Source: Rhizobium sp. NXC24
GTDB lineage: Bacteria > Pseudomonadota > Alphaproteobacteria > Rhizobiales > Rhizobiaceae
Reading direction: 5' to 3'
DNA length: 64,000 nucleotides
Assembly: GCF_002944315.1 (NCBI RefSeq)
Contig: NZ_CP024311.1
Coordinates: 348,501 to 412,500, forward strand
Position numbers and translations under genes: made by a program. The notes beneath the pieces are model-generated. The model was not told where the DNA came from and searched no databases. It was given only the letters and a program-made list of their open reading frames with translations. This document shows positions 53,519 through 62,989 of this stretch, piece by piece; position 1 is the first letter of the stretch, and every line of letters starts with the position of its first letter.

Positions 53519-56021
53519 TATCGGTTCTTTGCCAACACGACGGCAGTGCTCTATGCCTGCACTTTCCGTGTGACCAATCGGAATTCCGATCGTCCGGATA
53601 TCGGTCGAGCGCTACCGATGGCATCTTATCTGGATCGTTGTAGAGTGCCATGATGGCCGCCTCGGTGATGGCGGCGGCTGCCTGGATATTGGCGTCGCCA
53701 TTGCCTTGCTCCCAGGCGGCCTGCCAGATCTTCGCCAGATAGCGGGTGCCGCGCGCCATGCAGGTGATGGTGCGGTCACCGAAGTCATCCCACATCGCCG
53801 CCGCCTTCTCCTTGGCTGGTTTGCCTATGAGCTCAACCCATTTGTCGACGATATCCCGCGGCGCTATATCTCTTTGCGTCGCGCTGATGAGAGCTATGAC
53901 CGCCTTGCTGGCCTCATAGCCATCGGTGATGGGCGGCATCGGCTCGGCGGCAAGATCCGTAATGCGCTGTGCGAGTTCCGCGCCGAGATTCTTCTGCTGA
54001 TAACCATAGGCGATCATGTCGTCTTCGTAGCCCACATGCACGCCATCGGCTTCCAGTTTCATTTTGCTGGATCGCGGGCGCGGGACAACCTTGGCCGGAT
54101 CGCCCTGCGAGAGATAGGAAGTGTGCAGCGGCTGGCAGGCATCGCCCATATAGTGGATGAGGACGCCGCCGGCACAAAGAAACATCGCCGCATCGCCATC
54201 CCTGGCCGCCTTCACCATGATGTCGAATAGCTGGTGAACTCTGAAGGGCAAAGCTCCCCAATGTTTGTTGCGCAGGTCGGCATTGGGATCGAGCAATTGC
54301 GCCCAGGCGTCATATTGGGGCTCTATCTCGGCAAAATAGTCGATCCAGGCTTTAGGATTGAGGTAGGTGTCCGGCGCGGATTGATTGAGAGCGAGAAACG
54401 TCTCGCCATTCTCATAGGGGAGATCCAGATCGGCAAAATGGTTCGGATTGTCGTTCTGTCCGCGACTGCCGGGTCCAACCTTGCGCTGCTTCTTGCCGTC
54501 GGGCCCTTCCACCATGATGAAATTGACATTGCTTTTCCAGACATTGTCGGGAACGTCGGCCAGCGGCACGAAATGAACCTCGTCATCGTCCTTTTCGAGA
54601 ACGCGCGGATCGTTGCCGAGCGCAGCGTCCGGCGTGAGCGCCAAGAGATCGAGATTATTGTCGAGGAACCCTTGCAGCTTCTGTGATGTCACGAGATCTG
54701 CGGACAAGGGCAGGGAGCGGCCGATAATATAGTGTCCAACCCATCCCCAGATGAAATCTTGATCCAGATTGATGTCGCGTACGAAATCAAGATCCAGGTG
54801 ATCGAGCGCCGTGCTGAGGGATGTGGCGAGCGCATAGGGCTGGGACAGGCTTTCACCGTCTTCGAAGAACTCTTCTTTCCCCCACAACAGCGCGAACGGA
54901 TAATAGCTGATCTTTTTAACGGCCTTTGTATCCTCGCTGTCGGTCTTTTCAACATGCTCGATGAAGAGAGCTGTGCCGGAATCGCCATGATGAACGCCGA
55001 GACTGATATTCTCCGCCGGATTGCGCGCTTCCGCATCCTCCTCAGTCTTCAGGCGTTCCTTGTCGATGCCATAGGTCTCCGGGCCGATCAGGAAATCGCT
55101 GATATATTCCGATCCGCCCATCGCCTTGTAACGATAGAACAGGCCGTGGATTTCGCCTCTGATGGTGCCGGTGACCGCGGACTGGCCAATCACTTTCATG
55201 GTGATCAGCTTGAGGCTGAAGCTGTTGTCGTAAAGGTCCAGCACCGGGCCGATGGGCGCGATGCCCGGAAACTCGGTTTTCCATTGCAGGATGTTATCAA
55301 GTTCCACCAATCCCACGTCCATCAGCAGGCGCTGGTTCGTCGAGGCGAAATTCGGATAGATCGTTCGAAAGTCCTGCCGGCCCAGGCCCTTTTTCGCGCT
55401 GACACCGATCTTGGGGCGGCGATGGGTCTGCAAGGCGCTGATCTCGGTGCCCGGTTCGCCGACGACATGCCGATTGGTCATCACGAAATAGCGTTCGCTA
55501 TCGCGCACGACGCAGCCCGCGGTCGCCAGACGGGTCATGCCCTGACCATCCTCGTTGATGATGGCCGAGCCTGGCGCGAGCAGATTGCGCGGCGTCCGGC
55601 CGTCGAGCTTGATCTTCAGGTCCTTGGATAGCTGCTGTTTGCGCGCTTCGATGACACAGACCGGCACGGTTCGCCCGTCCGGCAGATAGAGCGTCTTGGG
55701 GACGACATCGGAAGGATTCGTCTTCGCCAGGTCCTTCTCATATTCCCAATTGGACACGAAGACATAGATGCAAGGCCAGGAATAGGGGCGTACTTCCGAG
55801 TTGAAAAGCGTTCGTCGCTCGCTCTCCGGAGAACGCTTGCGCGTCGCGTCCTCATGCTTGGAGGGCCAGGGATCGCTCTTGCGAATTCTATAAAGACCCA
55901 GCGCGGTCGCCACCACGTTCTTCTTGTTCATCAAATGGTAGTGGAAGAGATCGCGCGCCTCCACCAGGTCCTTAAGGGAAAGAGAGGCGAAGTTGCTGCT
56001 GCTTTTGAAGAGGATATCCAT
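53505..56021 (-). CDS. Trypsin-like protease fused to an S1/P1-nuclease-like zinc domain
   Basis: An 838-residue two-domain protein that I cannot match to a described family. Residues 150-400 look like a trypsin-fold serine protease with His185 in TNRHVVG, Asp235 in LLMDVGLVELD and Ser348 in HHGDSGTALF. Residues 520-800 look like an S1/P1 nuclease or zinc phospholipase C domain: DNPNHFADLD (His528), WGALPFRVHQL (His596), LIHYMGDACQPLH (His623, Asp627, His633) and VHVGYED (His662). No signal peptide or membrane segment is seen. ATG 56021 is used; a GTG four codons earlier is possible. It is unlinked to neighbours and overlaps prfC by 14 bp. Substrate and role are unknown. Confidence 0.8.
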   Translation of the reverse strand: MDILFKSSSNFASLSLKDLVEARDLFHYHLMNKKNVVATALGLYRIRKSDPWPSKHEDATRKRSPESERRTLFNSEVRPYSWPCIYVFVSNWEYEKDLAKTNPSDVVPKTLYLPDGRTVPVCVIEARKQQLSKDLKIKLDGRTPRNLLAPGSAIINEDGQGMTRLATAGCVVRDSERYFVMTNRHVVGEPGTEISALQTHRRPKIGVSAKKGLGRQDFRTIYPNFASTNQRLLMDVGLVELDNILQWKTEFPGIAPIGPVLDLYDNSFSLKLITMKVIGQSAVTGTIRGEIHGLFYRYKAMGGSEYISDFLIGPETYGIDKERLKTEEDAEARNPAENISLGVHHGDSGTALFIEHVEKTDSEDTKAVKKISYYPFALLWGKEEFFEDGESLSQPYALATSLSTALDHLDLDFVRDINLDQDFIWGWVGHYIIGRSLPLSADLVTSQKLQGFLDNNLDLLALTPDAALGNDPRVLEKDDDEVHFVPLADVPDNVWKSNVNFIMVEGPDGKKQRKVGPGSRGQNDNPNHFADLDLPYENGETFLALNQSAPDTYLNPKAWIDYFAEIEPQYDAWAQLLDPNADLRNKHWGALPFRVHQLFDIMVKAARDGDAAMFLCAGGVLIHYMGDACQPLHTSYLSQGDPAKVVPRPRSSKMKLEADGVHVGYEDDMIAYGYQQKNLGAELAQRITDLAAEPMPPITDGYEASKAVIALISATQRDIAPRDIVDKWVELIGKPAKEKAAAMWDDFGDRTITCMARGTRYLAKIWQAAWEQGNGDANIQAAAAITEAAIMALYNDPDKMPSVALDRYPDDRNSDWSHGKCRHRALPSCWQRTDITPP

Positions 56022-56373
56022 GGGTCCGCCCACCAGGTTTCAGAGTTGTTTGGATGTGGCTTTCGAAAAGCATGCGCCGCGAGCGAAATGATTGCATCAG
56101 ACGGCATTTCATCACGATTGGTGTGATGGCATTCTGCATTAGAGACACATGATCCTACAATTTTTGTGACAGTTTATCCATCGGCAATACAACTGCCGTA
56201 GAGGCCAAAAAGCCGGCTAATATTGCCGATTACAGGACGCGGCGCAGCGATCAGGGAAATTGCACTTTCGCGATATTCTATCGAATATAACGCCATGCCG
56301 TGCTACGGCTTTACGAGCTATTCTATCAGGTGGATTTAGCGGATGATCGCGCCGCAACGCTTCGGAGGGAAAT
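56022..56373. other. Intergenic region between fusion gene and trmO
   Basis: No gene is visible in these 352 bp. They contain a CATCAC-N7-GTGATG inverted repeat at 56110-56128 upstream of the fusion gene and an ATATTC-TATC-GAATAT repeat at 56273-56288 upstream of trmO. Either could be a regulator site, but no regulator can be named. Confidence 0.45.
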
Positions 56374-56898
56374 ATGGTCCGCGAAAACGAAATTCGGGAA
56401 AACGAAGTGGCGATTGAGCCGCCGGCAGCGACAGATGCCGGTCTTGTCTTCATCGGCCGCATTTCGACACCGTGGACCTCTCGGATGGAGACGCCGCGTC
56501 AGGGGCGGCATGACGGGCCGCTCTGCCGCATCGAGATTTTCGAGCCCTGGGTGCCGGCGCTGAAGGGGGTGGAGACTTTCGAGCGGCTGGAAATCCTCTA
56601 TTGGCTGGACCGCTCGCGGCGCGATCTCGTGCTGCAGAGTCCGGCCAGCAACGGCAAGGTGCACGGTACTTTCTCGCTGCGCTCGCCGGTGCGGCCAAAT
56701 CCGATCGGCACCTCCATTGTCAAGCTGGAGGCGGTCGAAGGTGGCATCCTGCTTGTGCGCGGTCTCGATTGCCTGGATGGGACGCCGCTGCTCGACTTGA
56801 AGCCGGATCGGAGCTTGTTCAAACCCATCGCGCCGCCGCAATCTGGCGATTTCCAGACCGGCGACGGCGAGACAGCGCATCATTGTCAGAAGGCGTGA
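56374..56898 (+). CDS. trmO: tRNA (N6-threonylcarbamoyladenosine(37)-N6)-methyltransferase
   Basis: A 174-residue TsaA/TrmO protein that methylates t6A37 in some threonine tRNAs. GLVFIGRISTPWTSRMETPRQGRHDGPLCRIEIFEPWVPALKGVETFERLEILYWLDRSRRD contains the family core, and RSPVRPNPIGTSIVKLEAVEG is the SAM-binding signature. GGAGGG upstream of the ATG is strong. Length is normal for the short alphaproteobacterial form. A palindromic repeat follows the stop directly. Confidence 0.92.
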   Translation: MVRENEIRENEVAIEPPAATDAGLVFIGRISTPWTSRMETPRQGRHDGPLCRIEIFEPWVPALKGVETFERLEILYWLDRSRRDLVLQSPASNGKVHGTFSLRSPVRPNPIGTSIVKLEAVEGGILLVRGLDCLDGTPLLDLKPDRSLFKPIAPPQSGDFQTGDGETAHHCQKA

Positions 56899-56943
56899 AG
56901 CATGATCCCGAAAAGTGTGAAGCGGTTTTCGGACAAGATCATA
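56899..56943. repeat. Palindromic intergenic repeat of the Rhizobiales type
   Basis: CATGATCCCGAAAA, an 11-base middle, then TTTTCGGACAAGATCATA. The CCGAAAA/TTTTCGG arms and the outer ATGATC/GATCAT pair. This motif recurs in intergenic regions of many rhizobia. It lies between the converging stops of trmO and mop and may act as a transcription end. Confidence 0.7.
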
Positions 56944-56956
56944 CTCACTTTGGATG

Positions 56957-57166
56957 TCAGTCGACAGCCACCATGACATCCGAAGCCTTGATGACCGCAT
57001 AGGCATCGGCGCCGACCGTCAGTCCCAATTCGTCGACTGCCTCATTGGTGATCGACGAGGTGACGATCGAGCCGTTGCCGATATCGATGCGGATATGGGC
57101 CGTCGTGGCACCCTTGATGATGTCGACGATCTTGCCTTTGAGTCGGTTACGTGCGCTGATTTTCAT
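56957..57166 (-). CDS. Mop/TOBE-domain molybdate-binding protein
   Basis: A 69-residue single-TOBE (molbindin) protein: MKISARNRLKGKIVDIIKGATTAHIRIDIGNGSIVTSSITNEAVDELGLTVGADAYAVIKASDVMVAVD. The family hallmark SARNRLKGKI is at the start. Such proteins form hexamers that store molybdate. No mod genes are nearby. 63 bp downstream of betC on the same strand, without an obvious functional tie. Confidence 0.92.
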   Translation of the reverse strand: MKISARNRLKGKIVDIIKGATTAHIRIDIGNGSIVTSSITNEAVDELGLTVGADAYAVIKASDVMVAVD

Positions 57167-57229
57167 GGATACCTCTCCGATATGTCGGCGCGACCATATC
57201 GCCTCCCGAAAATCACGGCCACAAAAACC

Positions 57230-58744
57230 TTACTCGCCCCGTGGAAAACGCTGGTTCTCCTCCAAGACGTTCAGATCCATATGGTTGCGCATATAGCGCT
57301 CGGATGCCTTCTGCAGCGGCTGGTAGTCCCAGGGATAATAGGCACCGTTGCGCAGGGCCGCATAGACCACCCATCGCCGCGCCTGGCTTTCGCGCACGGC
57401 GGCGTCGAAGGTGGAAAGATTCCAGCGCTGTTTCGCTTGCGCCGTCAGCCGCGCCAGGATTTCGGCGCGCGCCGGATCGTCGGCAAGATTGATCAGTTCT
57501 TTGGGATCGGCGTCGAGATCGAAAAGCAGGGGCGGGTCCTTGTCGCAGAGCGCCAACTTGTAGCGGCCGTCGCGCAAGCAGACGAGCGGCGCTTCCGATC
57601 CTTCCGCCGCATATTCCATTGGCACCGGGCCACGGCTTCCGGTGCCATGAACGAGGGGAGCAAGGTCTTCCCCATCCGTCCATTGCTTCAGCGAGGCGAT
57701 ATCGAGCCCGGCAAGGCCGGCAAGCGTCGGTGTCACGTCGAGCGTCGACACCGGCTGGTCGATGCGCCGGGCATTCCAGCCGGGCGCCGCGATCATCAGC
57801 GGCACACGCGCCGAGCCTTCGAAGAAGTTCATCTTGAACCACAGCCCGCGTTCGCCGAGCATATCACCATGGTCGGAAACGAAGAGCACGATGGTGTTGT
57901 CGGCCATGCGGCCGCGCTCCAGCGCGTCGAGGATTTCGCCGATCTTCTCATCGACATAGGAAATATTGGCAAAATAGCCGCGGCGCGCCCGGCGAATCTG
58001 TTCGGGTGTGATGTCGAAGGCGGTATGATCGCTCGCCTTCATCAGCCGTTGCGAATGCGGGTCCTGCCTGTCGAAGGGAATTTCCGCAACGTCCGGGTCA
58101 AGTGCCAGGCAGTCTTCATAAAGATCCCAGAAGCGGCAGCGGGCGACGTAGGGGTCATGCGGATGGGTGAAGCTGACGGTCAGGCACCACGGCCTTTCAT
58201 CATGGCCGCGCGACAGGTCGAGCAGTTTGCGCGTCGCGTGATAGGCGACCTCGTCGTCATATTCCATCTGGTTGGTAATCTCGGCGACGCCGGCCCCGGT
58301 CACCGAACCGAGATTGTGATACCACCAGTCGATGCGCTCGCCCGGTTTCGTATAGTCGGGCGTCCAGCCGAAATCGGCGGGATAGATATCGGTCGTGAGC
58401 CGCTCCTCGAAGCCGTGCATCTGGTCCGGCCCGACGAAGTGCATCTTGCCGGAGAGCGCCGTCTGGTAGCCCGCTGCCCGCAGATGGTGTGCGAAGGTCG
58501 GGATATCGGAGGCAAACTCGGCGGCATTGTCATAGACGCGGGTGCGGCTCGGCAATTGCCCCGACATGAAGGACGCCCGCGCCGGCGCGCAGAGCGGGCT
58601 TGCCGTATAGCTGTTGGCGAAGCGCACGGAGCGTTTCGCCAGTGCCTTCAGCACGGGTGCATGGAGAAAATCGGCGGGGCCATCGGGAAACAATGTTCCG
58701 TTCAACTGATCGACCATGAGGATAAGGATGTTCGGGCGCGCCAT
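57230..58744 (-). CDS. betC: Choline-sulfatase
   Basis: A 504-residue type I sulfatase that frees choline from choline-O-sulfate, feeding glycine betaine synthesis. The formylglycine site is Cys52 in LCAPARASFMSG, and the metal-binding Asp12-Gln13 is in ILMVDQLNG. Further family features are SGKMHFVGPDQMHGFEERLTTDIYPADFGWTPD and FVSDHGDMLGERGLWFK. AAAGGA precedes the ATG. Follows choX by 20 bp, so the two form an operon. betI, betA and betB are not in this window. Confidence 0.96.
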   Translation of the reverse strand: MARPNILILMVDQLNGTLFPDGPADFLHAPVLKALAKRSVRFANSYTASPLCAPARASFMSGQLPSRTRVYDNAAEFASDIPTFAHHLRAAGYQTALSGKMHFVGPDQMHGFEERLTTDIYPADFGWTPDYTKPGERIDWWYHNLGSVTGAGVAEITNQMEYDDEVAYHATRKLLDLSRGHDERPWCLTVSFTHPHDPYVARCRFWDLYEDCLALDPDVAEIPFDRQDPHSQRLMKASDHTAFDITPEQIRRARRGYFANISYVDEKIGEILDALERGRMADNTIVLFVSDHGDMLGERGLWFKMNFFEGSARVPLMIAAPGWNARRIDQPVSTLDVTPTLAGLAGLDIASLKQWTDGEDLAPLVHGTGSRGPVPMEYAAEGSEAPLVCLRDGRYKLALCDKDPPLLFDLDADPKELINLADDPARAEILARLTAQAKQRWNLSTFDAAVRESQARRWVVYAALRNGAYYPWDYQPLQKASERYMRNHMDLNVLEENQRFPRGE

Positions 58745-58764
58745 GTTGGATGTCCTTTACTGGA

Positions 58765-59712
58765 TCAGAGGCCGACTGCGGCCTTGACTGCATCGAGACC
58801 GGGCTTGCCGTCGATCGTCGTCACGCCGGCAAGCCAGGGTGTCATAGCCTCCGGATGCGCCTTCAGCCAAGCGGTTGCCGCCGTCTTCGCATCCTCGCCG
58901 CCGAGGATCGAACCCATCAGCGAATTTTCCATGCCGATGTCGAAGGTCAGATTGTGGAACAATTTCGCCGCGTTCGGGCAGGCGGCCGCCCAGCCCGTGC
59001 GTGCCAGCGTGTAGACCTGTGCGCCGCCGTAGTCCGGACCGAAATAGGCGTCGCCGCCTGCGAGATAGGCAATCTGGAAACGCTCATTCATCGGATGCGG
59101 CGCCCAGGCGAGGAAAACGATCGCCTGCTTGTCCTTCCCGGCGCGCTCGACCTGCGACAGCATCGCCTGCTCGCTCGATTCCACCAATTCCCAGCCCTTC
59201 AGGCCAAAATCGTTGGCATCAATCATCTTCTGGATATTGGCATTGGCCGGCGCGCCGGGTTCGATGCCGTAGATCTTATGGTCGAATTCGTCGGCATGCT
59301 TCTGCAGGTCGGCGAAGTTCTTGACGCCCTTGTCCGCGACATAGGTCGGAACGGCGAGGGTGAATTTCGCGCCCTGAAGATTGCGGTTCAGCACTTCGAT
59401 GGCTTTGGCTTTGTTGAGGTCGTCGACGAAGGCCTTCTGCGCCGGCATCCAATTGCCGAGGAAGACGTCGGTTTCGCCGGTCTTCATCGATTGATAGCCG
59501 ATCGGCACGGAAAGCGTCTTGATGTCCGGCTCATAGCCGAGCGCGCCGAGCAGCACGCCCGTGACGCCGTTGGTCGAGGTGATGTCGGTCCAGCCCGGAT
59601 CGGACAGATGGATAGTGCGGCAGGAATCGACATCGGCCCTGGCGATGCCGGCGAAGGACAATGCAGAAAGGAGCGCGCCGACAGCAAGCCGGCCGATAGT
59701 AGAAATTCGCAT
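58765..59712 (-). CDS. choX: Choline ABC transporter substrate-binding protein
   Basis: A 315-residue periplasmic binding protein with signal MRISTIGRLAVGALLSALSFAGIARA. Mature residues include LSDPGWTDITSTNGV (Trp41), FLGNWMPAQ and FLAWAPHPMNERF, whose aromatic residues match the choline box of ChoX/OpuAC-type proteins. Permease (choW) and ATPase (choV) genes normally follow choX, but here betC follows directly. First gene of the choX-betC operon, with AAAGGG upstream of the ATG. Divergent from the LysR gene at 59810. Confidence 0.93.
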   Translation of the reverse strand: MRISTIGRLAVGALLSALSFAGIARADVDSCRTIHLSDPGWTDITSTNGVTGVLLGALGYEPDIKTLSVPIGYQSMKTGETDVFLGNWMPAQKAFVDDLNKAKAIEVLNRNLQGAKFTLAVPTYVADKGVKNFADLQKHADEFDHKIYGIEPGAPANANIQKMIDANDFGLKGWELVESSEQAMLSQVERAGKDKQAIVFLAWAPHPMNERFQIAYLAGGDAYFGPDYGGAQVYTLARTGWAAACPNAAKLFHNLTFDIGMENSLMGSILGGEDAKTAATAWLKAHPEAMTPWLAGVTTIDGKPGLDAVKAAVGL

Positions 59713-59733
59713 GATGACAGTTCCCTTTATATT

Positions 59734-59751
59734 TGCTCATTTTATTGAACA
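59734..59751. promoter_or_regulatory. Candidate LysR operator between choX and its regulator
   Basis: TGCTCA-TTTTAT-TGAACA, an inverted repeat with one mismatch, lies in the 97-bp divergent gap about 22 bp before choX. Its position suits control of choX-betC by the neighbouring LysR protein. Confidence 0.45.
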
Positions 59752-59809
59752 TCACTAGCATTCGGCCTGTGAAGCGGGCTTTTTTCGATGGATGGCAAAA
59801 GGAATTTCT

Positions 59810-60712
59810 ATGGCTGAACGGCCCGTAGACCTCGGATGGCTGCGGATTTTTGTCGAGGTGGGGCGCTCGGGCAGCCTGTCGTCCGCGGCGGCAAGCCTCG
59901 GGCTGACCCAGCCGGCGGTCAGCTATCAGATCCGGCGGATCGAGGAGCAGATGGGCGTGACGCTCTTTCATCGCCAGCATCGCGGTGTCGAGCTGTCCCC
60001 GGAAGGTCGTCGTCTGTTCGAGATCGTGGAGAAGGCCGTCGGCGGCGTCGATTCACTGGTGCGCAGCTTTCGCGCCGAGGCGCAGCGGCCGACAGTGCGG
60101 CTTCGGACCGATTATGCCTTCTCGGCGCTATGGCTGATCCCCCGCATGCATCGGTTTCGTCTCCTTCATCCGGAGCTGGATATTCAGATCGTCGCGACGC
60201 AGCGACAGGAACGCGGCCATTCGGAAAGCGACGACGTCGCCGTCGTCTTCGGAGCACGGGAGGAGTTCGGGCCGGAAGCCGCATTGTTGTTGCCCGAGAA
60301 GGTAGCGCCGATCTGTACGCAGGGCTTCGTCGACAAATACGGTCCCTTCAGCGATCCAAGCCGCCTGGCGCAAGCAACGCTCGTGCATCTCGACACGGAA
60401 ACGCCGTCGCCCTGGTTCGATTGGAAGAGCTATTTCGCCGCACTTGGCATCAGCCGCGACACCTATGCTGGCCATGGCGATCTGCGGTTCAACACCTATT
60501 CGCTAGTCGTTCAGGCGGCGATCGGTGAGCAGGGATTGGCGCTCGGCTGGATAGGACTGGTGGATTCGCTGCTGGCCGGGCGCATGCTGGTGACCGCCGG
60601 CCCGGCGCTGGAAGGACCGAATCGCGGCTATTGGCTTCTGCCGCCAAAGTCGCAGAGCATGCATGCGGAACAGTTGACGGAATGGCTCGTCAGGGAAGCG
60701 GCGGCTATGTAG
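59810..60712 (+). CDS. LysR-family regulator of choline-sulfate use
   Basis: A 300-residue LysR regulator beginning MAERPVDLGWLRIFVEVGRSGSLSSAAASLGLTQPAVSYQIRRIEEQMGVTLFHR. It belongs to the group found divergent from choline-sulfatase operons. AAAGGA 6 bases upstream fixes ATG 59810; an in-frame ATG at 59792 is less likely. The likely effector is choline or choline-O-sulfate (inference from position). Converges on otsA with 10 bp between stops. Confidence 0.9.
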   Translation: MAERPVDLGWLRIFVEVGRSGSLSSAAASLGLTQPAVSYQIRRIEEQMGVTLFHRQHRGVELSPEGRRLFEIVEKAVGGVDSLVRSFRAEAQRPTVRLRTDYAFSALWLIPRMHRFRLLHPELDIQIVATQRQERGHSESDDVAVVFGAREEFGPEAALLLPEKVAPICTQGFVDKYGPFSDPSRLAQATLVHLDTETPSPWFDWKSYFAALGISRDTYAGHGDLRFNTYSLVVQAAIGEQGLALGWIGLVDSLLAGRMLVTAGPALEGPNRGYWLLPPKSQSMHAEQLTEWLVREAAAM

Positions 60713-60722
60713 CCGGTGCCCG

Positions 60723-62099
60723 TCACTCTGCCCGCAGATCCGCGAGGAAAGTATCGCACCAGCGCGAAACATCGTTTTCCAGCAGATGGTCCATCATGCC
60801 GCGCCAGCGTTCACGCCGTTCTTCCAGCGGCATATTGATGCCCCGCGCCAAGGCATTTGCCGTGCCGTCGACGTCATAGGGGTTGACCAGCAACGCGCCC
60901 TTTAATTCGCGCGCCGATCCGGCGAAACGCGAGAGCACCAGCACGCCGGGATCGTCCGGGTCCTGCGCCGCCACATATTCCTTGGCGACAAGGTTCATGC
61001 CGTCGCGCAGCGGCGTCACCAGGCCGACTTTCGCCAGCCGGTAGAGGCCGGCCAGCACCGGTCGGCTGATCGAGCGGTTGATATAACGGATCGGCACCCA
61101 GTCGACGGTGCCGATCGCGCCGTTGACCCGGCCGGCCTGCTCGGCGACGGCATGCTGCATCGCCTCGTATTCGGGCACTTCCGAGCGCGATTTCGGCGTG
61201 ATCTGCAGATAGGTGACGCGGCGCTGATGGGCCGGATTGTTAACGATGAAACGCTCGAATGCGTCGATGCGCTGCGTGATCCCTTTGGAGTAATCGAGCC
61301 GGTCGACGCCGATGATCAGGTCGCGGCCTTCGATGCTTTGCTGCGCCTTGCGCACCATGCTGTGGGCTGCGGCCTTGCGGGCAAAGGCGGCGAAGGCCGC
61401 GGTCTCGATGCCGATCGAATAGGCACCGCCGCGGAAGTTGTGACCGTGGGCACTGAAATGGCCAGGGCTGTTTTCGACCCCCATGCCCTCGCGCTTCAGG
61501 CAGCCGGCGAAATTTTCGAGATCGTATTTCGTCTGGAAGCCGAGGAGGTCATAGGAGGAGAGGCCTCGCATGATCTCTTCGTGCACCGGCATGGTGAAGA
61601 GCACGTCGGCCGGCGGCCAGGGAATGTGCAGGAAGAAACCGATGCGGTTCTTGAACCCCATTTGCCTCAGCTCCGCCGCCAGCGGAATGAGGTGGTAGTC
61701 ATGCACCCAGATGATATCGTCGGGTTCGACCAACGGCGCCAGCCGATGGGCGAAGAAACGGTTGACGCGGAAATAGCTGGCCATTTCCTTGCGGCCATAT
61801 TCGGCCAGGTCCAGCCGGTAGTGGCAGATCGGCCAGAGCACCCGGTTGGCGAAGCCTTGGTAATATTCCTCGACATCGGTCTGGGTGAGATCGGTCAGTG
61901 CATAGGTGATGTTGCCGTCTTCGGTCAGCACCAGCGGTTCGGGCTCGATGTCGCCGCTCGATTTGCCCGACCAGCCCATCCACACGCCGCCGCGTTCGGC
62001 AAGGGCAGCTTGCAGCGCCACGGCAAGCCCGCCGGCCGCCGCCGCACCTTGGTTGTCAGGGACGGAAACGCGGTTGGAAACGATGATGAGACGACTCAC
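60723..62099 (-). CDS. otsA: Trehalose-6-phosphate synthase
   Basis: A 458-residue GT20 glycosyltransferase that joins UDP-glucose and glucose-6-phosphate. [50 protein letters not shown] and [15 protein letters not shown] are family signatures. Trehalose made here protects against osmotic and desiccation stress. It starts at GTG 62099, with AGGAG upstream. Follows otsB by 54 bp and is probably transcribed from the EcfG-like promoter upstream of otsB. Confidence 0.96.
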   Translation of the reverse strand: MSRLIIVSNRVSVPDNQGAAAAGGLAVALQAALAERGGVWMGWSGKSSGDIEPEPLVLTEDGNITYALTDLTQTDVEEYYQGFANRVLWPICHYRLDLAEYGRKEMASYFRVNRFFAHRLAPLVEPDDIIWVHDYHLIPLAAELRQMGFKNRIGFFLHIPWPPADVLFTMPVHEEIMRGLSSYDLLGFQTKYDLENFAGCLKREGMGVENSPGHFSAHGHNFRGGAYSIGIETAAFAAFARKAAAHSMVRKAQQSIEGRDLIIGVDRLDYSKGITQRIDAFERFIVNNPAHQRRVTYLQITPKSRSEVPEYEAMQHAVAEQAGRVNGAIGTVDWVPIRYINRSISRPVLAGLYRLAKVGLVTPLRDGMNLVAKEYVAAQDPDDPGVLVLSRFAGSARELKGALLVNPYDVDGTANALARGINMPLEERRERWRGMMDHLLENDVSRWCDTFLADLRAE

Positions 62100-62153
62100 G
62101 GAATGCTCCTTTCGAGAGGGCCGCGGCGGTAGGCCGAAATGACCAAAAAATGA

Positions 62154-62948
62154 TTATTTGGCTAGCGCTGCGAGTATCTCTCTTAAACGCGCGGGTGAGG
62201 GAATGGATGCGCGTGCAAGCGTCTTGCCGCTGGGCGGGCCGACGCGCACAGATTGACCGCCGAGGCGGTTGGCGACGGCGAACATGGTCTCGTCGGTGAC
62301 GTCGTCACCGATCGCGAGCGGCCGCCGCCCGTTGAAGGGAGGCTCGTTGAGAAAGGCTTCGACGGCATGCCCTTTGCTCGCATGCGCGGGGCAAATTTCG
62401 ACGACGAGCTTGCCATGCTGCAGGATCCAGTCCGGGCCGGCTTCCTGCAGATAGCGCTGCATCGCTTCGGCGACGTCGGCTTGGCGCTCGGGTGCCAGCC
62501 GGTAGTGAACGGCGACAGCAGCCCCTTTATCTTCGACAAGAACGCCGGGCCAGGCCTCGACCTCCCGCGCGATCATGCGCTTCATCTCCTGGAAGGCAGG
62601 CGGGATCAGCGCGCGCCGTAAGCGTCCTGCCGCATCGCGCCGTTCGGCGCCATGCAGGCCGGCGACGGAGAAGTGGAAGGGAGTAAACAGAGGATCGACA
62701 AAAGCAACCCCGCGCCCGGTCACCAGCGCCAGCGCGCCGCCGAGCTGGCGGGAGAGCGCCTGAAGCACAAAGGGCAGGGACGGAGGTACGACTATCGCGT
62801 CCGGGGTCTCCGCGAGATCGAGCAGCGTTCCGTCTATGTCGAGGAACAGCGCCCATTCGTCAGGATACAATGAGAGTGCGGTGAGCGCCGGCTCATTCGA
62901 CGGCGCGGGTTCGGCTTCACCCTGTTCGGGCTGTTCCTTGTAAGTCAT
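62154..62948 (-). CDS. otsB: Trehalose-6-phosphate phosphatase
   Basis: A 264-residue HAD phosphatase that completes trehalose synthesis. The nucleophile motif is LFLDIDGTLLDLAETPD (Asp-x-Asp-Gly-Thr), with GDDVTDETMF as the C-terminal metal site. The first 30 residues are acidic and probably disordered. First gene of the otsBA operon. The ribosome site is weak (ATAGCTAAGCTTCC). An EcfG-like promoter at 62990-63015 precedes it. Confidence 0.95.
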   Translation of the reverse strand: MTYKEQPEQGEAEPAPSNEPALTALSLYPDEWALFLDIDGTLLDLAETPDAIVVPPSLPFVLQALSRQLGGALALVTGRGVAFVDPLFTPFHFSVAGLHGAERRDAAGRLRRALIPPAFQEMKRMIAREVEAWPGVLVEDKGAAVAVHYRLAPERQADVAEAMQRYLQEAGPDWILQHGKLVVEICPAHASKGHAVEAFLNEPPFNGRRPLAIGDDVTDETMFAVANRLGGQSVRVGPPSGKTLARASIPSPARLREILAALAK

Positions 62949-62989
62949 GGAAGCTTAGCTATGGCGCGCTTTCCGTTCGGCAAGAGAAA

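Noticed and set aside
61152..62132. A 326-codon plus-strand frame
   Set aside because: It is antisense to otsA.
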